Positions 7,400 through 15,473 are shown, numbered from the stretch's first letter. The stretch: DNA of 32,729 bases from Actinomycetes bacterium (GCA_021791615.1 JAJYWG010000339.1:1-32729), one strand, 5' to 3'. Notes: generated by a model from the sequence alone, not told the origin. Program-made: numbers and translations.

Positions 7400-8529
7400 A
7401 CCTGTCCTACACCGAGGAGGAGGAGGCGTTTGCCGGCGAGATCCGAGCATGGCTCGCAGACAATTTGGAGCCTGCTCCCGCGTTCGAGAGCATGGACGAG
7501 GAGGTCGAGTGGGGGCGCCGGTGGCAGGCACGCCTGGCCGACGCCCGCTGGGTGGGGATCGCGTGGCCGGCCGAATTCGGGGGGCGTGGGGCGTCGCCGG
7601 TCGAAGTGGCGATCTACAACACCGAGTATGCGCGTGCCGGCGCTCCCCAGCCGGTGAACCGCGTCGGGGTGAACCTGGCCGGTCCCACGCTCTTGGCGCA
7701 CGGGACGGACGAGCAGAAGGCCCGCTGGATCGCCCGGATCCTCTCGGCCGAGGATCTCTGGTGCCAACTGTTCAGCGAGCCCGGCGCCGGATCCGATCTG
7801 GCGTCGGTGACGACCAGAGCCGAGCCGGACGGGGACGGCTGGGTGTTGAACGGGCAGAAGGTCTGGACGTCCTACGCGCAGTACGCCCGGTGGGGGCTGT
7901 GCCTGGCTCGCAGCGACCCCGATGCGCCCAAGCATGCCGGGCTCACGTTCTTCGCAGTCGACATGACGGCGCCCGGTGTCGACATCCGGCCGCTCGTGCA
8001 GATCACCGGCGACGCCGAGTTCAACGAGGTGTTCCTCGACGACGTCGCGGTCCCCGCCGACGCGGTGATCGGGGGGGTCGGCAAAGGTTGGTCGGTCGCC
8101 GGCACCACGCTGAGCCACGAGCGAGGGACGGCGTTCCCCTTCAAAGAGCAGGTCGTCCACGAGATCTACCTGCATGACCTCTACCAAGAAGCTCGAGCGT
8201 CGGGGATGCTCGACGACCCAGCAGTCGCCGACCGCTTGGCCCAGTGCGCTGTCCTGGCACAGGTGTTCCGGGTCCACAACTGGCGGACGATGTCCCGCAT
8301 GGCACGAGGCGGGGAGCCCGGCGCCGAGTCGAGCATCGTCAAGCTGGCGTGGACCGCACTGACCCAGGAGCTGTCCGAAGCCGCGCTCGACGTGGTCGGT
8401 CCCGCATCAGTCCTCGGAGGCCGGTGGGGGCGTCAGTGGCTCTGGAGCAAGGCGGCGAGCATCGCCGGTGGCACGTCGGAGATACAGCGTACGATCATCG
8501 GCGACCGGCTCCTGGGGCTGCCGAGATGA
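7396..8529 (+). CDS. Acyl-CoA dehydrogenase
   Basis: A 377-residue FAD-dependent acyl-CoA dehydrogenase, complete. It has the N-terminal helical domain, the FAD/substrate signature LWCQLFSEPGAGSDLASVTT, the middle beta domain (WVLNGQKVWTSYAQYARWGL), and the C-terminal motif IAGGTSEIQRTIIGDRLLGL. The residue before the GTSEIQ motif is Gly, where MCAD-type enzymes carry the catalytic Glu. As in several actinobacterial side-chain dehydrogenases, the base would then have to lie elsewhere (family knowledge, not tested). It would introduce the alpha-beta double bond after the ligase step. Translation is coupled to the ligase through ATGA. No enoyl-CoA hydratase is encoded in the operon. Confidence 0.93.
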   Translation: MNLSYTEEEEAFAGEIRAWLADNLEPAPAFESMDEEVEWGRRWQARLADARWVGIAWPAEFGGRGASPVEVAIYNTEYARAGAPQPVNRVGVNLAGPTLLAHGTDEQKARWIARILSAEDLWCQLFSEPGAGSDLASVTTRAEPDGDGWVLNGQKVWTSYAQYARWGLCLARSDPDAPKHAGLTFFAVDMTAPGVDIRPLVQITGDAEFNEVFLDDVAVPADAVIGGVGKGWSVAGTTLSHERGTAFPFKEQVVHEIYLHDLYQEARASGMLDDPAVADRLAQCAVLAQVFRVHNWRTMSRMARGGEPGAESSIVKLAWTALTQELSEAALDVVGPASVLGGRWGRQWLWSKAASIAGGTSEIQRTIIGDRLLGLPR

Positions 8530-8608
8530 ACGTTCCACGACTGGGCGCGGCGGGCGCGTGGGGCGCGGCGAGCGCGAAGATGCCGGACGAGCAAGCAGAG
8601 GGGATGTG

Positions 8609-10072
8609 ATGGGCGGGATCATCGGGTACGGGGTGTACGTCCCCTTCTATCGCCTCGAGCGGTCGGCCATCGCCGAGGCGCTCGGCGGTCGCGGGGGCAA
8701 GGGGCACAGGTCGGTCGCGTCCTACGACGAAGACACGACCACGATGGGCGTGGAGGCGGCGCGGACCGTCCTCGGCGCCGAGGGGGGAGCAGCCGGAGGT
8801 GCGGGTCTCCACCTCGACGGGCTCGCGTTCGCCACGGTGGTGCCGGCCTACACGGACAAGACCAACGCCACGGCGATCCACGCCGCGCTCGGTCTCGATG
8901 CCGCGGTCCCGGCCTCTGACCGGACGGGCTCGGTCCGTTCGGCAGTCCTGGCCCTCCATGACGCGCTCGACGCGTCGACACGCAGGACGCTGCTCACGGT
9001 GGCCTCCGACATCCGCACCGGACTGCCGGGCAGCTCCGACGAGGCCAACGGGGGCGACGCCGCGGTGGCGCTGCTCACGGGTCCAAGCAGCGCTGGGATG
9101 CCGGTGCTGGCCGAGCCCATCGCGATGTCGTCGGTGACCGGCGAGCTCCTCGACCGTTGGCGGGTCCCCGGAGCGCCTGCCTCGCGAACTTGGGAGGAGC
9201 GGTTCGGAGAGTTCGCCTACGGGCCGATGGTCGAGTCCGCTTTCGCCCGAGCCCTCGAGCAGGCCGAGCTCAAGCCAGGCGACGTCGACCACCTGGTGGT
9301 GACCGGGGCGCATCGCCGGGTTGCCGAGCGCTTTGCTCGATCGAGCGGGGTACGAGCGGAATCGATCGCCGACGGTCTCTCCGACACCGTGGGGTACTGC
9401 GGTGCTGCCCACATGGGCCTGGTGCTGGCCGACGTCTTGGACCGGGCGCGGCCGGGCGATCGAGTGGTGGCGGTGTCGATCGCCGACGGGGCCGACGTGG
9501 TCGTGCTCCGGGTGACGAGCGCCCTCCCGGCCTACCGCAGCGCGCAGGGACGAACGACGGTGCGGGAACGGGTCACCGCCGGACGGACCGGCCTCGGGTA
9601 CGCGAACTTTCTCGCCTGGCGGGGACTCCTCGAACGCGATCCCCCGCGACGACCTGACCCAGCGCGCCCCGCCGCCCCACCTTCACTGCGCTCCGAGCCC
9701 TGGAAGTTCGCGCTCGTCGGCAGCCGCTGTACCGCCCCGGTTGGCGGTACCGAATGCGGAGCCCGCCACCTGCCTCCCCAGCTCGTCTGCATGACGTGCC
9801 GGGCTCGCGGCCACATGGTGCCGCACTCGTTCGCCGGGACGCCCGGGGTGGTCTCGAAGCTCACGATCGACCACTTGGCGTACTCCCCCAACCCTCCACT
9901 CGTCGCGGCGGTGGTGGACTTCGACGGAGGCGGCAGGTACCGGTTCGAGCTGACCGACGTGGACCCCGCGACGGTTGCGATGGGCGATCGAGTGGCCATG
10001 ACCTTCCGACGCTTGTACACGACCACCGACGGCGTGCACGACTACTTCTGGAAGGCCCGGCCGGCGCAGTGA
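8609..10072 (+). CDS. HMG-CoA-synthase-like protein fused to a zinc-ribbon/OB-fold (DUF35) domain
   Basis: A 487-residue two-part protein. Residues 1-330 look like the thiolase-fold HMG-CoA synthase family (start GGIIGYGVYVPFYRLERSAI; later GDRVVAVSIADGADVVVLRV). Residues about 365-487 form a DUF35 module with four cysteines, C374, C383, C394 and C397, then an OB-fold ending in VAMTFRRLYTT. By eye, the positions expected to carry the HMG-CoA synthase Glu, Cys and His read Val (in FATVVPAYTDK), Asp104 (in SDRTGSVRSA) and Thr232 (in LVVTGAHRR). The first part is therefore unlikely to make HMG-CoA. In archaea, HMG-CoA synthase, thiolase and a DUF35 protein form one complex. Here two are fused and the thiolase is the next gene. 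The Shine-Dalgarno is AGAGGGG before ATG 8609. Confidence 0.85.
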   Translation: MGGIIGYGVYVPFYRLERSAIAEALGGRGGKGHRSVASYDEDTTTMGVEAARTVLGAEGGAAGGAGLHLDGLAFATVVPAYTDKTNATAIHAALGLDAAVPASDRTGSVRSAVLALHDALDASTRRTLLTVASDIRTGLPGSSDEANGGDAAVALLTGPSSAGMPVLAEPIAMSSVTGELLDRWRVPGAPASRTWEERFGEFAYGPMVESAFARALEQAELKPGDVDHLVVTGAHRRVAERFARSSGVRAESIADGLSDTVGYCGAAHMGLVLADVLDRARPGDRVVAVSIADGADVVVLRVTSALPAYRSAQGRTTVRERVTAGRTGLGYANFLAWRGLLERDPPRRPDPARPAAPPSLRSEPWKFALVGSRCTAPVGGTECGARHLPPQLVCMTCRARGHMVPHSFAGTPGVVSKLTIDHLAYSPNPPLVAAVVDFDGGGRYRFELTDVDPATVAMGDRVAMTFRRLYTTTDGVHDYFWKARPAQ

Positions 10073-10139
10073 GCGTTCACGCTCCGAAGACCCGACGCGC
10101 AAGCGTGCCGCGGCAGCGCAGCAGAGAGGAAGGTGACTG

Positions 10140-11339
10140 ATGGCATCGAAGGGAATCAGAGATCGTGTGGCGATCGTCGGCATGGGCTGCACCGCCTTCG
10201 GTGAGAACTGGGACCGGGGTGCCGACGACATGGTCGTCGACTCGGTTCACGCCGCGCTGGGCTCGGCCGGGATCGGGATCGACGACGTCGATGCGTTCTG
10301 GTTCGGCACCCTCCAGTCCGGCGAGAGCGGGTTGTCGCTGTCGCGCCCCCTCAAGATCGACTACCGACCGGTGACCAGGTTGGAAAACCTCTGTGCCACC
10401 GGGTCGGAGGCGTTCCGCAACGCCAGCTACGCCGTGGCCTCGGGCGCGTACGACGTGGCTGTGGCTGTCGGCGTGGAGAAGCTCAAGGACAGCGGGTACT
10501 CGGGACTGGTGCGCACCTTCCCCCCGGCCGACGGCACGGCAGCCGGGATCAGCTCGCCGGCAGTGTTCAGCTTCGTCGCCCCGGCGTACGCGGCGAAGTA
10601 CGGCCTCACCGAGGAGGAGATGAAAGAGGTGATGAGCCGCATCGCCTGGAAGAACCACCACAACGGGGCCCGCAACCCGCTCGCCCAGTACCAGTCGGAG
10701 GTCTCGATGGAGACCATCGCGAAGTCGCCGAGGGTCGCAGGCATGCTGGGCGTCTATGACTGCTCGGGAGTGAGCGACGGATCGGCTGCGGCGGTCATCG
10801 TCCGAACCGAGGACGCCGAGCGGTACAGGCCGGATCCCCTCTACGTGAAAGCTCTCGCTCTGGCGGCCGGCCCGGGCACGGGACCGATCGACCAGTCGTA
10901 CGACTACACGACGTTCACCGAAGTCGTGCGGTCGGCCGAGGACGCGTACCGCCAGGCTGGGATCACCGACCCCCGGCGCGAACTGGCGATGGCCGAGGTG
11001 CACGACTGCTTCACCCCGACCGAGCTGGTCCTCATGGAGGACCTGGGTTTTGCCGAACGGGGAAAGGCGTGGTCCGACGTGCTCGCCGGCGCCTTCGACC
11101 TCGACGGCGAGCTGGCGGTGAACCCCGACGGGGGTCTCAAGAGCTTCGGGCACCCGGTCGGCGCATCGGGCCTGAGAATGCTCTACGAGTGCTGGCTCCA
11201 GCTTCGCCACGAAGCTCCGGCGGAGCGGCAGGTGGCCGCGGTTGAAGCGGGTCGCAAGCTCGCCCTCACGCACAACCTCGGCGGTGGGCCGGGCGAGTGT
11301 GTGAGCTTCGTCGGCATCGTGGGCAGCGAGCCGGGGTGA
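10140..11339 (+). CDS. SCP-x/lipid-transfer-type thiolase (acetyl-CoA acetyltransferase family)
   Basis: A 399-residue thiolase-superfamily enzyme of the non-specific lipid-transfer-protein type. All expected catalytic positions are present: nucleophile C85 in LENLCATGSEAF, H288 in EVHDCFTPTEL, H338 in SFGHPVGASG and C387 in LGGGPGECVSF. It would cleave a 3-oxoacyl-CoA or, in the reverse direction, condense two acyl-CoAs. A strong Shine-Dalgarno (GAGAGGAAGG) precedes ATG 10140, 67 bp after the HMG-CoA-synthase-like/DUF35 gene. SCP-x thiolases are known to need a DUF35 partner for stability or CoA entry, so the upstream fusion is the likely partner. A retro-aldol role like that of the steroid side-chain aldolase Ltp2 is a possible alternative. 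Last gene of the operon, convergent with an SDR gene. Confidence 0.92.
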   Translation: MASKGIRDRVAIVGMGCTAFGENWDRGADDMVVDSVHAALGSAGIGIDDVDAFWFGTLQSGESGLSLSRPLKIDYRPVTRLENLCATGSEAFRNASYAVASGAYDVAVAVGVEKLKDSGYSGLVRTFPPADGTAAGISSPAVFSFVAPAYAAKYGLTEEEMKEVMSRIAWKNHHNGARNPLAQYQSEVSMETIAKSPRVAGMLGVYDCSGVSDGSAAAVIVRTEDAERYRPDPLYVKALALAAGPGTGPIDQSYDYTTFTEVVRSAEDAYRQAGITDPRRELAMAEVHDCFTPTELVLMEDLGFAERGKAWSDVLAGAFDLDGELAVNPDGGLKSFGHPVGASGLRMLYECWLQLRHEAPAERQVAAVEAGRKLALTHNLGGGPGECVSFVGIVGSEPG

Positions 11340-11366
11340 CGTCACCCAAGACGGTGCCCGCTCGCT

Positions 11367-12200
11367 TCAGCCCGGCGCTTCAGCCGCCCGCCGCTCGGCT
11401 GACGCCACAGCTTGAGCTTCCATCGAGGCCAGCATCTCGGCGGGCGACTGGCGGAAATATGCCCATGCTGCCCGAGCACTCTCGGGCGCCACGATCAGCG
11501 CGTCGTTCGCCGCCACGCCGTCGAGCACGTCGGCCGCCAGCCGGTCGGCCGGGTAGGGCTCGCCCAAGGCGTTGGTGAGCAGGGTCCGCGCGTTGACCGA
11601 CCCGGGTTGGTCGAGGAGCGGGGTCTCGATCGGCCCGGGGCACACCGCGCTCACCCGCACCCCGTGCGCGGCGGCCTCCACCCGCAGGCTCACGCTCAGG
11701 CCCACCACGGCGTGCTTCGCAGCGGCGTAGGGGGTGAGCAGCGGCGACGGCACGAGCCCGGCCAGCGAGGCCGTGTTCACGATGTGGCCGAACCCCTGGC
11801 GCACCATGAGCGGGTAGGCGGCGGCCACGCCGTGGACCACGCCCATGAGGTCCACTTCGACGGTGCGACGCCACGTGTCGAGCCCGAGGTGCTCCACCGG
11901 ACCGCCACTGCCGATGCCGGCGTTGTTGAAGACGAAGTCGAGGTGGCCGCGCTGGTCGCACGTGGACTCGACGAGGCGGCGAACGGCTTCGGCGTCGGCG
12001 ACGTCGAGCACCGCCGGGACGGCACGCGTCCCCCCGGCGTCGAGGTCGGTGGCCGCGGACTCGATGCCCGCCGCGTCGATGTCGGCGACGACCACCTCGG
12101 CCCCCCGGTCGATCAGTTCGGCAGCAAGGGCCTTGCCGATCCCCGACGCGGCGCCCGTGACGATGGCAATTTTGTGGTGGAACGCCGACGCGGTGGCCAT
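11367..12200 (-). CDS. Short-chain dehydrogenase/reductase (classical SDR)
   Basis: A 277-residue classical SDR with the cofactor motif TGAASGIG (residues about 16-23), acidic VVVADID after beta-2 (suggests NAD preference), NNAG, catalytic Ser in NTASLAG, YAAAK, and CPGPIETPL. Substrate cannot be read from sequence. An alcohol or ketone of lipid or terpenoid metabolism is typical for such SDRs in this class. ATG 12200 is preceded by TAGGCT and 7 nt with no Shine-Dalgarno. It is divergent from the ABC-F gene and convergent with the thiolase gene (27-bp gap). Confidence 0.92.
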   Translation of the reverse strand: MATASAFHHKIAIVTGAASGIGKALAAELIDRGAEVVVADIDAAGIESAATDLDAGGTRAVPAVLDVADAEAVRRLVESTCDQRGHLDFVFNNAGIGSGGPVEHLGLDTWRRTVEVDLMGVVHGVAAAYPLMVRQGFGHIVNTASLAGLVPSPLLTPYAAAKHAVVGLSVSLRVEAAAHGVRVSAVCPGPIETPLLDQPGSVNARTLLTNALGEPYPADRLAADVLDGVAANDALIVAPESARAAWAYFRQSPAEMLASMEAQAVASAERRAAEAPG

Positions 12201-12207
12201 GGACTGA

Positions 12208-12213
12208 AGCCTA
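12208..12213 (-). promoter_or_regulatory. Putative leaderless -10 of the SDR gene
   Basis: TAGGCT on the minus strand, 7 nt before ATG 12200. The same hexamer and spacing precede asd at 18530. Confidence 0.5.
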
Positions 12214-12249
12214 CGGCCTCGGGCGGGCGGGACCCAGGTGCCGATGTGC

Positions 12250-12255
12250 CAGGCT
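12250..12255 (+). promoter_or_regulatory. Putative -10 of the ABC-F gene
   Basis: CAGGCT lies 6 nt before GTG 12262. It keeps the A and T expected at positions 2 and 6 of the hexamer. It supports GTG 12262 over the upstream starts 12238 (GTG) and 12244 (ATG). Confidence 0.35.
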
Positions 12256-12261
12256 CGTTGG

Positions 12262-13860
12262 GTGATCGTCGGCTCCTCGCTCCACGTCGAGATCGGGCAC
12301 CGGGTGCTCCTGCGCGACGCGGCGTTCGTGGTCGGCCCCGGGGAGAAGGCCGGACTGGTGGGAAGAAACGGCACCGGCAAGTCGTCGTTCGTCTCCGTCC
12401 TGGTGGGGGAGCAGTCCACCGAGGTGCGGTCGACGGGGAACGTCCGGATCACCGGCACCGTCGGGTACCTGCCCCAGGCGCCGGTCCCCCGAGGCCTGGG
12501 CCTCGAAGCCACCGGCTTCTCGCACGTGCTCTCGGCCCGGGGGCTCGACGTCCTCGACGACGCCTTGGACCAGGCCCGCCGGCAGATGGCCAAGGACCCG
12601 AGCGAGGCCAACATCGCTATGTTCTCCGATCTCGAGGAGCAGTACCGGGAGAACGGCGGGTACGAGGCGGAGTCGGCGATGGGCCGCCTGGCCGCCGGTC
12701 TCGGGTTGGCCGAAGGGGTCTTATTGGAGGACATCGAGCGGCTCTCGGGAGGGCAGCGCCGACGGGTCGACCTGATCCGGGTCCTGTTCCAGTCTCCCGA
12801 CGTCATGATCCTCGACGAGCCCACGAACCACCTCGACATGCCTGCCAAGCGATGGCTCATGGACGAGCTGGCGGCGTTTTCCGGCGCGTTGCTGGTGATC
12901 AGCCACGACCTCGAGTTGCTCGATCGCTCGATCACCAAGGTGTTCCACCTGGCCGGGGGGACCCTGACCGAGTACAAGGGCACGTACTCGAGCTACCGGG
13001 TCCAGCTCGCCGCGGACGTGGCCGGCAGTGAGCGGGCTGCGGCTCTCGAAGATCGGGAGATCCGGCGGCTGAGCACGTTGGCCGACTCCATGCGTGGCAG
13101 CACGAACCGGCGAGCCCGGGTGGCCAAGTCCATCGACAAAAGGGTCGAACGCCTGGAGTCCAACCGCACCACGGTGATCGCCCGCGAGCGTGCTCACACG
13201 TTCCGTCTGCCCCAGCCCCAACGTTCGGGAGCGGTCCCGCTGGAAGCGAGGTCCCTCGGCGTGCGCTACGGATCGCTCGAAGTGCTCCGGCAGGTGAGCT
13301 TCACCGCCGGACGGGGAGATCGCATCGTCGTCATCGGGCGCAACGGCGCCGGGAAGTCGAGCCTGCTCCGGGTCCTGGCAGGGGTGCAGCAGCCGTCCGA
13401 AGGCGAGGTCGCGCTCGGGCATAACGCGGTGATCGGCTACTTCGCCCAGGAGCACGAGCAGGTCGATCCGTCCTTGACGGCATTGGGGAACATCGACGAC
13501 AGCGTGCTCGTGAGCGAGAGGGAGCGCCGGGCCCTGCTGGGGTCTTTTGGCTTGCCGAGCAAGGCTGCAGACCAGATGCCCGACACGCTCTCGGGAGGTG
13601 AGCGGGCCAAGTTGGCGTTGGCCATGCTGGCGGCCGGTCATGTCAACTTGCTGGTGCTCGACGAGCCGACCAACAACTTGGACCCGGCCTCCATCGACGC
13701 GGTGGGCAGGATGCTCAGCATCTGGCCCGGCACCATCGTGGCGGTGAGTCATGACCGCTCATTTGTGGGCGCGCTCGAGCCAACCCACGCGTTGGCCCTG
13801 CCCTCGGAGCGTTACGACTTCTGGCGGGAGGAGTACCTCGAAGAAGTCGCGATGCGCTGA
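12262..13860 (+). CDS. ABC-F family ATPase (ribosome-associated type)
   Basis: A 532-residue soluble protein with two ATP-binding cassettes and no membrane segments, the hallmark of ABC-F. Cassette 1 has Walker A GRNGTGKSS, signature LSGGQRRRVDL and Walker B VMILDEPTNHLD. The linker (about 240-320) is charged, with many Arg and Glu. Cassette 2 has GRNGAGKSS, LSGGERAKLAL and LLVLDEPTNNLD, then AVSHDRSF. ABC-F proteins bind the ribosomal E site and act in translation or antibiotic protection. Which subfamily this is (Uup/EttA-like or an antibiotic-resistance branch) cannot be decided by eye. GTG 12262 gives the typical beginning VIVGSSLHVEIGHRVLL. Confidence 0.93.
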   Translation: MIVGSSLHVEIGHRVLLRDAAFVVGPGEKAGLVGRNGTGKSSFVSVLVGEQSTEVRSTGNVRITGTVGYLPQAPVPRGLGLEATGFSHVLSARGLDVLDDALDQARRQMAKDPSEANIAMFSDLEEQYRENGGYEAESAMGRLAAGLGLAEGVLLEDIERLSGGQRRRVDLIRVLFQSPDVMILDEPTNHLDMPAKRWLMDELAAFSGALLVISHDLELLDRSITKVFHLAGGTLTEYKGTYSSYRVQLAADVAGSERAAALEDREIRRLSTLADSMRGSTNRRARVAKSIDKRVERLESNRTTVIARERAHTFRLPQPQRSGAVPLEARSLGVRYGSLEVLRQVSFTAGRGDRIVVIGRNGAGKSSLLRVLAGVQQPSEGEVALGHNAVIGYFAQEHEQVDPSLTALGNIDDSVLVSERERRALLGSFGLPSKAADQMPDTLSGGERAKLALAMLAAGHVNLLVLDEPTNNLDPASIDAVGRMLSIWPGTIVAVSHDRSFVGALEPTHALALPSERYDFWREEYLEEVAMR

Positions 13861-13881
13861 CGGGAAGTGACGGGGCGGGCC

Positions 13882-13927
13882 GGGAGCGTCGGCCGGGTGG
13901 CGGTGGGAGCGTCGGCCGGGTGACGGT
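13882..13927. repeat. 23-bp tandem repeat x2
   Basis: GGGAGCGTCGGCCGGGTG followed by GCGGT, then the same unit with one change (GACGGT), a period of 23 bp in the 117-bp gap between the ABC-F and S51-like genes. No function is apparent. Confidence 0.8.
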
Positions 13928-13977
13928 GGGGGCCTGCGCGTCGGGGGCGCCGGCGGGCACGTGCAAGAGTGGTAGCT

Positions 13978-14679
13978 GTGGGAACGCTGGCACTCGTGGG
14001 GGGCATGGAATGGACCGGCGGGTGCACGTTCGACGCCGATCTCCTCGCGGCATCAGGGGGCAGCGACGTCGTGGTACTGCCGACCGCTGCCGCCTACCAG
14101 CGTCCTGAGAGGGTCGTGATGCAGGCCGCGGAATGGTTTGCCGCGCTGGGCGGCCAGGTGGAGGGCCTGATGGTGCTCGGGCGCCGCGACGCCCAGGACC
14201 CGGGCATGGCCGACGTCGTGCGCCGGGCCCGCTTCGTGTACCTGAGCGGAGGGTCGGCACTGCACCTGAAGTCGGTCCTGAAGGAGTCGGCGGTGTTCGA
14301 CGCGCTCTGCCAGGCGTGGCACGCCGGTGCGGTGGTCGCTGGTTCGGGCGCCGGAGCGATGGTGCTCACCGACCCCATGGTCGATCCCCGTGGCGGTGCG
14401 CTCACGGTCGGGCTCGGCATGGTCCAGGGCATGGCCCTGGTGACGAGCTTTGGTGATGCGGGCGAGGATGCACACGGCGAGAAGCTCCACCGGTCCGTGG
14501 TCCTCGCACCGTACGACCTGCCGGTCGTGGGAGTACCCGACCGCACGGCACTCATCGGTCTACCGGACGGCACCTGGACCGTCGACGGCGAGGGCACGGT
14601 GACCGTGTACCTGGACGGTGCTGTGGCTCCCGCCGGGATTGGTGTTCTCCCCGGTCCGGCGGGTGTGCCTTCGAGGTGA
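13978..14679 (+). CDS. Peptidase S51/cyanophycinase-like (class I glutamine-amidotransferase fold) protein
   Basis: A 233-residue protein of the S51/cyanophycinase-like group: N-terminal GTLALVGGMEW, YLSGGSALHL in the middle, and AVVAGSGAGAMVLTDPMVDP at about 118-137. In S51 enzymes the nucleophilic Ser sits in G-T-S-A-G-A. Here the motif is G-S-G-A-G-A, so the aligned residue is Gly124 with a Ser one place earlier. Activity is therefore doubtful. Peptidase E-like or cyanophycinase function should not be assumed. GTG 13978 is chosen because homologues start at this point and an AAGAGT lies 7 nt upstream. GTG 13969 is an alternative. The stop overlaps the GTG of the NERD gene (GTGA), so the two are translationally coupled. 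Confidence 0.75.
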   Translation: MGTLALVGGMEWTGGCTFDADLLAASGGSDVVVLPTAAAYQRPERVVMQAAEWFAALGGQVEGLMVLGRRDAQDPGMADVVRRARFVYLSGGSALHLKSVLKESAVFDALCQAWHAGAVVAGSGAGAMVLTDPMVDPRGGALTVGLGMVQGMALVTSFGDAGEDAHGEKLHRSVVLAPYDLPVVGVPDRTALIGLPDGTWTVDGEGTVTVYLDGAVAPAGIGVLPGPAGVPSR

Positions 14680-15473
14680 CCCCCGCCGGGCGGGGCGACC
14701 CTGCCGGGCGGGGCGACCCTGCCGACTTTGCCGAACCGCCTGACCCCGGCGACCCGCCTGACCCCGGCGACCCGCCTGACCCGCCTCACCGTCCGGATCC
14801 TGGGACGGCGGGAGCGTCAGCCCGGGCCGAGTACGAGCGCCGCCACCGGGCGCGCCAAGCCCAGATCGACAAGAGTTGGGGGCCTCTGGCCGGCTTTGTG
14901 AAGGTGGTGTCATCCGATCCCCAGTCGACCACCGCCTGGCGCGACGGAGCATTGGGCGAAGAGCGTGTGGCGGCCAATTTGGCCCGGCGCGTCGGCAACC
15001 GAGCGCTGTTCCTCTACGACCGCAGGGTGCCGGGCACGAGGGGGAACATCGACATCATCGCCGTCGCGCCGTCAGGAGTGTGGGTGATCGATGCCAAGAG
15101 CTCCTCGGGCCGGGTCGAGCACCGGGACGTTGGTGGACTGTTCAAAAGAGACCTCCGCGTCTATGTGGGAGGTCGCGACCACTCGTCATCTGTGTCGGGG
15201 ATGGGCTGGCAGCTATCGGCGGTCAGGAAGTCCCTCAGGGAATGCGCACCTACGCTTCCGGGGGGCACCACTCCCGAGGTGCACGCCATCTTGTGTTTCA
15301 CCGGAGCCTCATGGGGACTTCTGGGGAAGTCCTTCGTCCACGACGGGATCCTTGTCACCCGGTCGACGAAGTTGGCGCACTCGCTGTGCCGCCCTGGTCC
15401 ACTTTCCCTCGAGCAGATCCGGGCCGTGCACGAGGCACTCTCGAGACTCCTTCCATCCAAGGGCACGGGGTGA
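14676..15473 (+). CDS. NERD-domain protein with repetitive Pro/Asp/Gly N-terminus
   Basis: A 265-residue protein. Residues 1-45 are low complexity: two PAGRGD-like units and three PPDPGD units (18 bp each at the DNA level). A charged helix (about 50-65, EYERRHRARQAQIDK) follows, then a NERD (nuclease-related) domain from about 90: ALGEERVAANLARRVGN, then the PD-(D/E)xK-like core GNIDIIAVAPSGVWVIDAKS. The third core acidic residue appears as D in IDAK. Such domains are linked to DNA processing in bacteria, but no substrate can be assigned. It overlaps the S51-like gene by GTGA. It is convergent with the cyclophilin genes. Confidence 0.82.
   Translation: MTPAGRGDPAGRGDPADFAEPPDPGDPPDPGDPPDPPHRPDPGTAGASARAEYERRHRARQAQIDKSWGPLAGFVKVVSSDPQSTTAWRDGALGEERVAANLARRVGNRALFLYDRRVPGTRGNIDIIAVAPSGVWVIDAKSSSGRVEHRDVGGLFKRDLRVYVGGRDHSSSVSGMGWQLSAVRKSLRECAPTLPGGTTPEVHAILCFTGASWGLLGKSFVHDGILVTRSTKLAHSLCRPGPLSLEQIRAVHEALSRLLPSKGTG

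Noticed and set aside
11334..11347. 14-bp perfect palindrome GGGTGACGTCACCC at the thiolase stop codon
   Set aside because: A few 14-bp palindromes are expected by chance in 32 kb of this composition, and it lies at convergent gene ends where an operator is unlikely. It has no loop or T-run for a terminator.
13978..14679. Cyanophycinase call
   Set aside because: The nucleophile serine is not in the expected place, and no cyanophycin synthetase gene is nearby.
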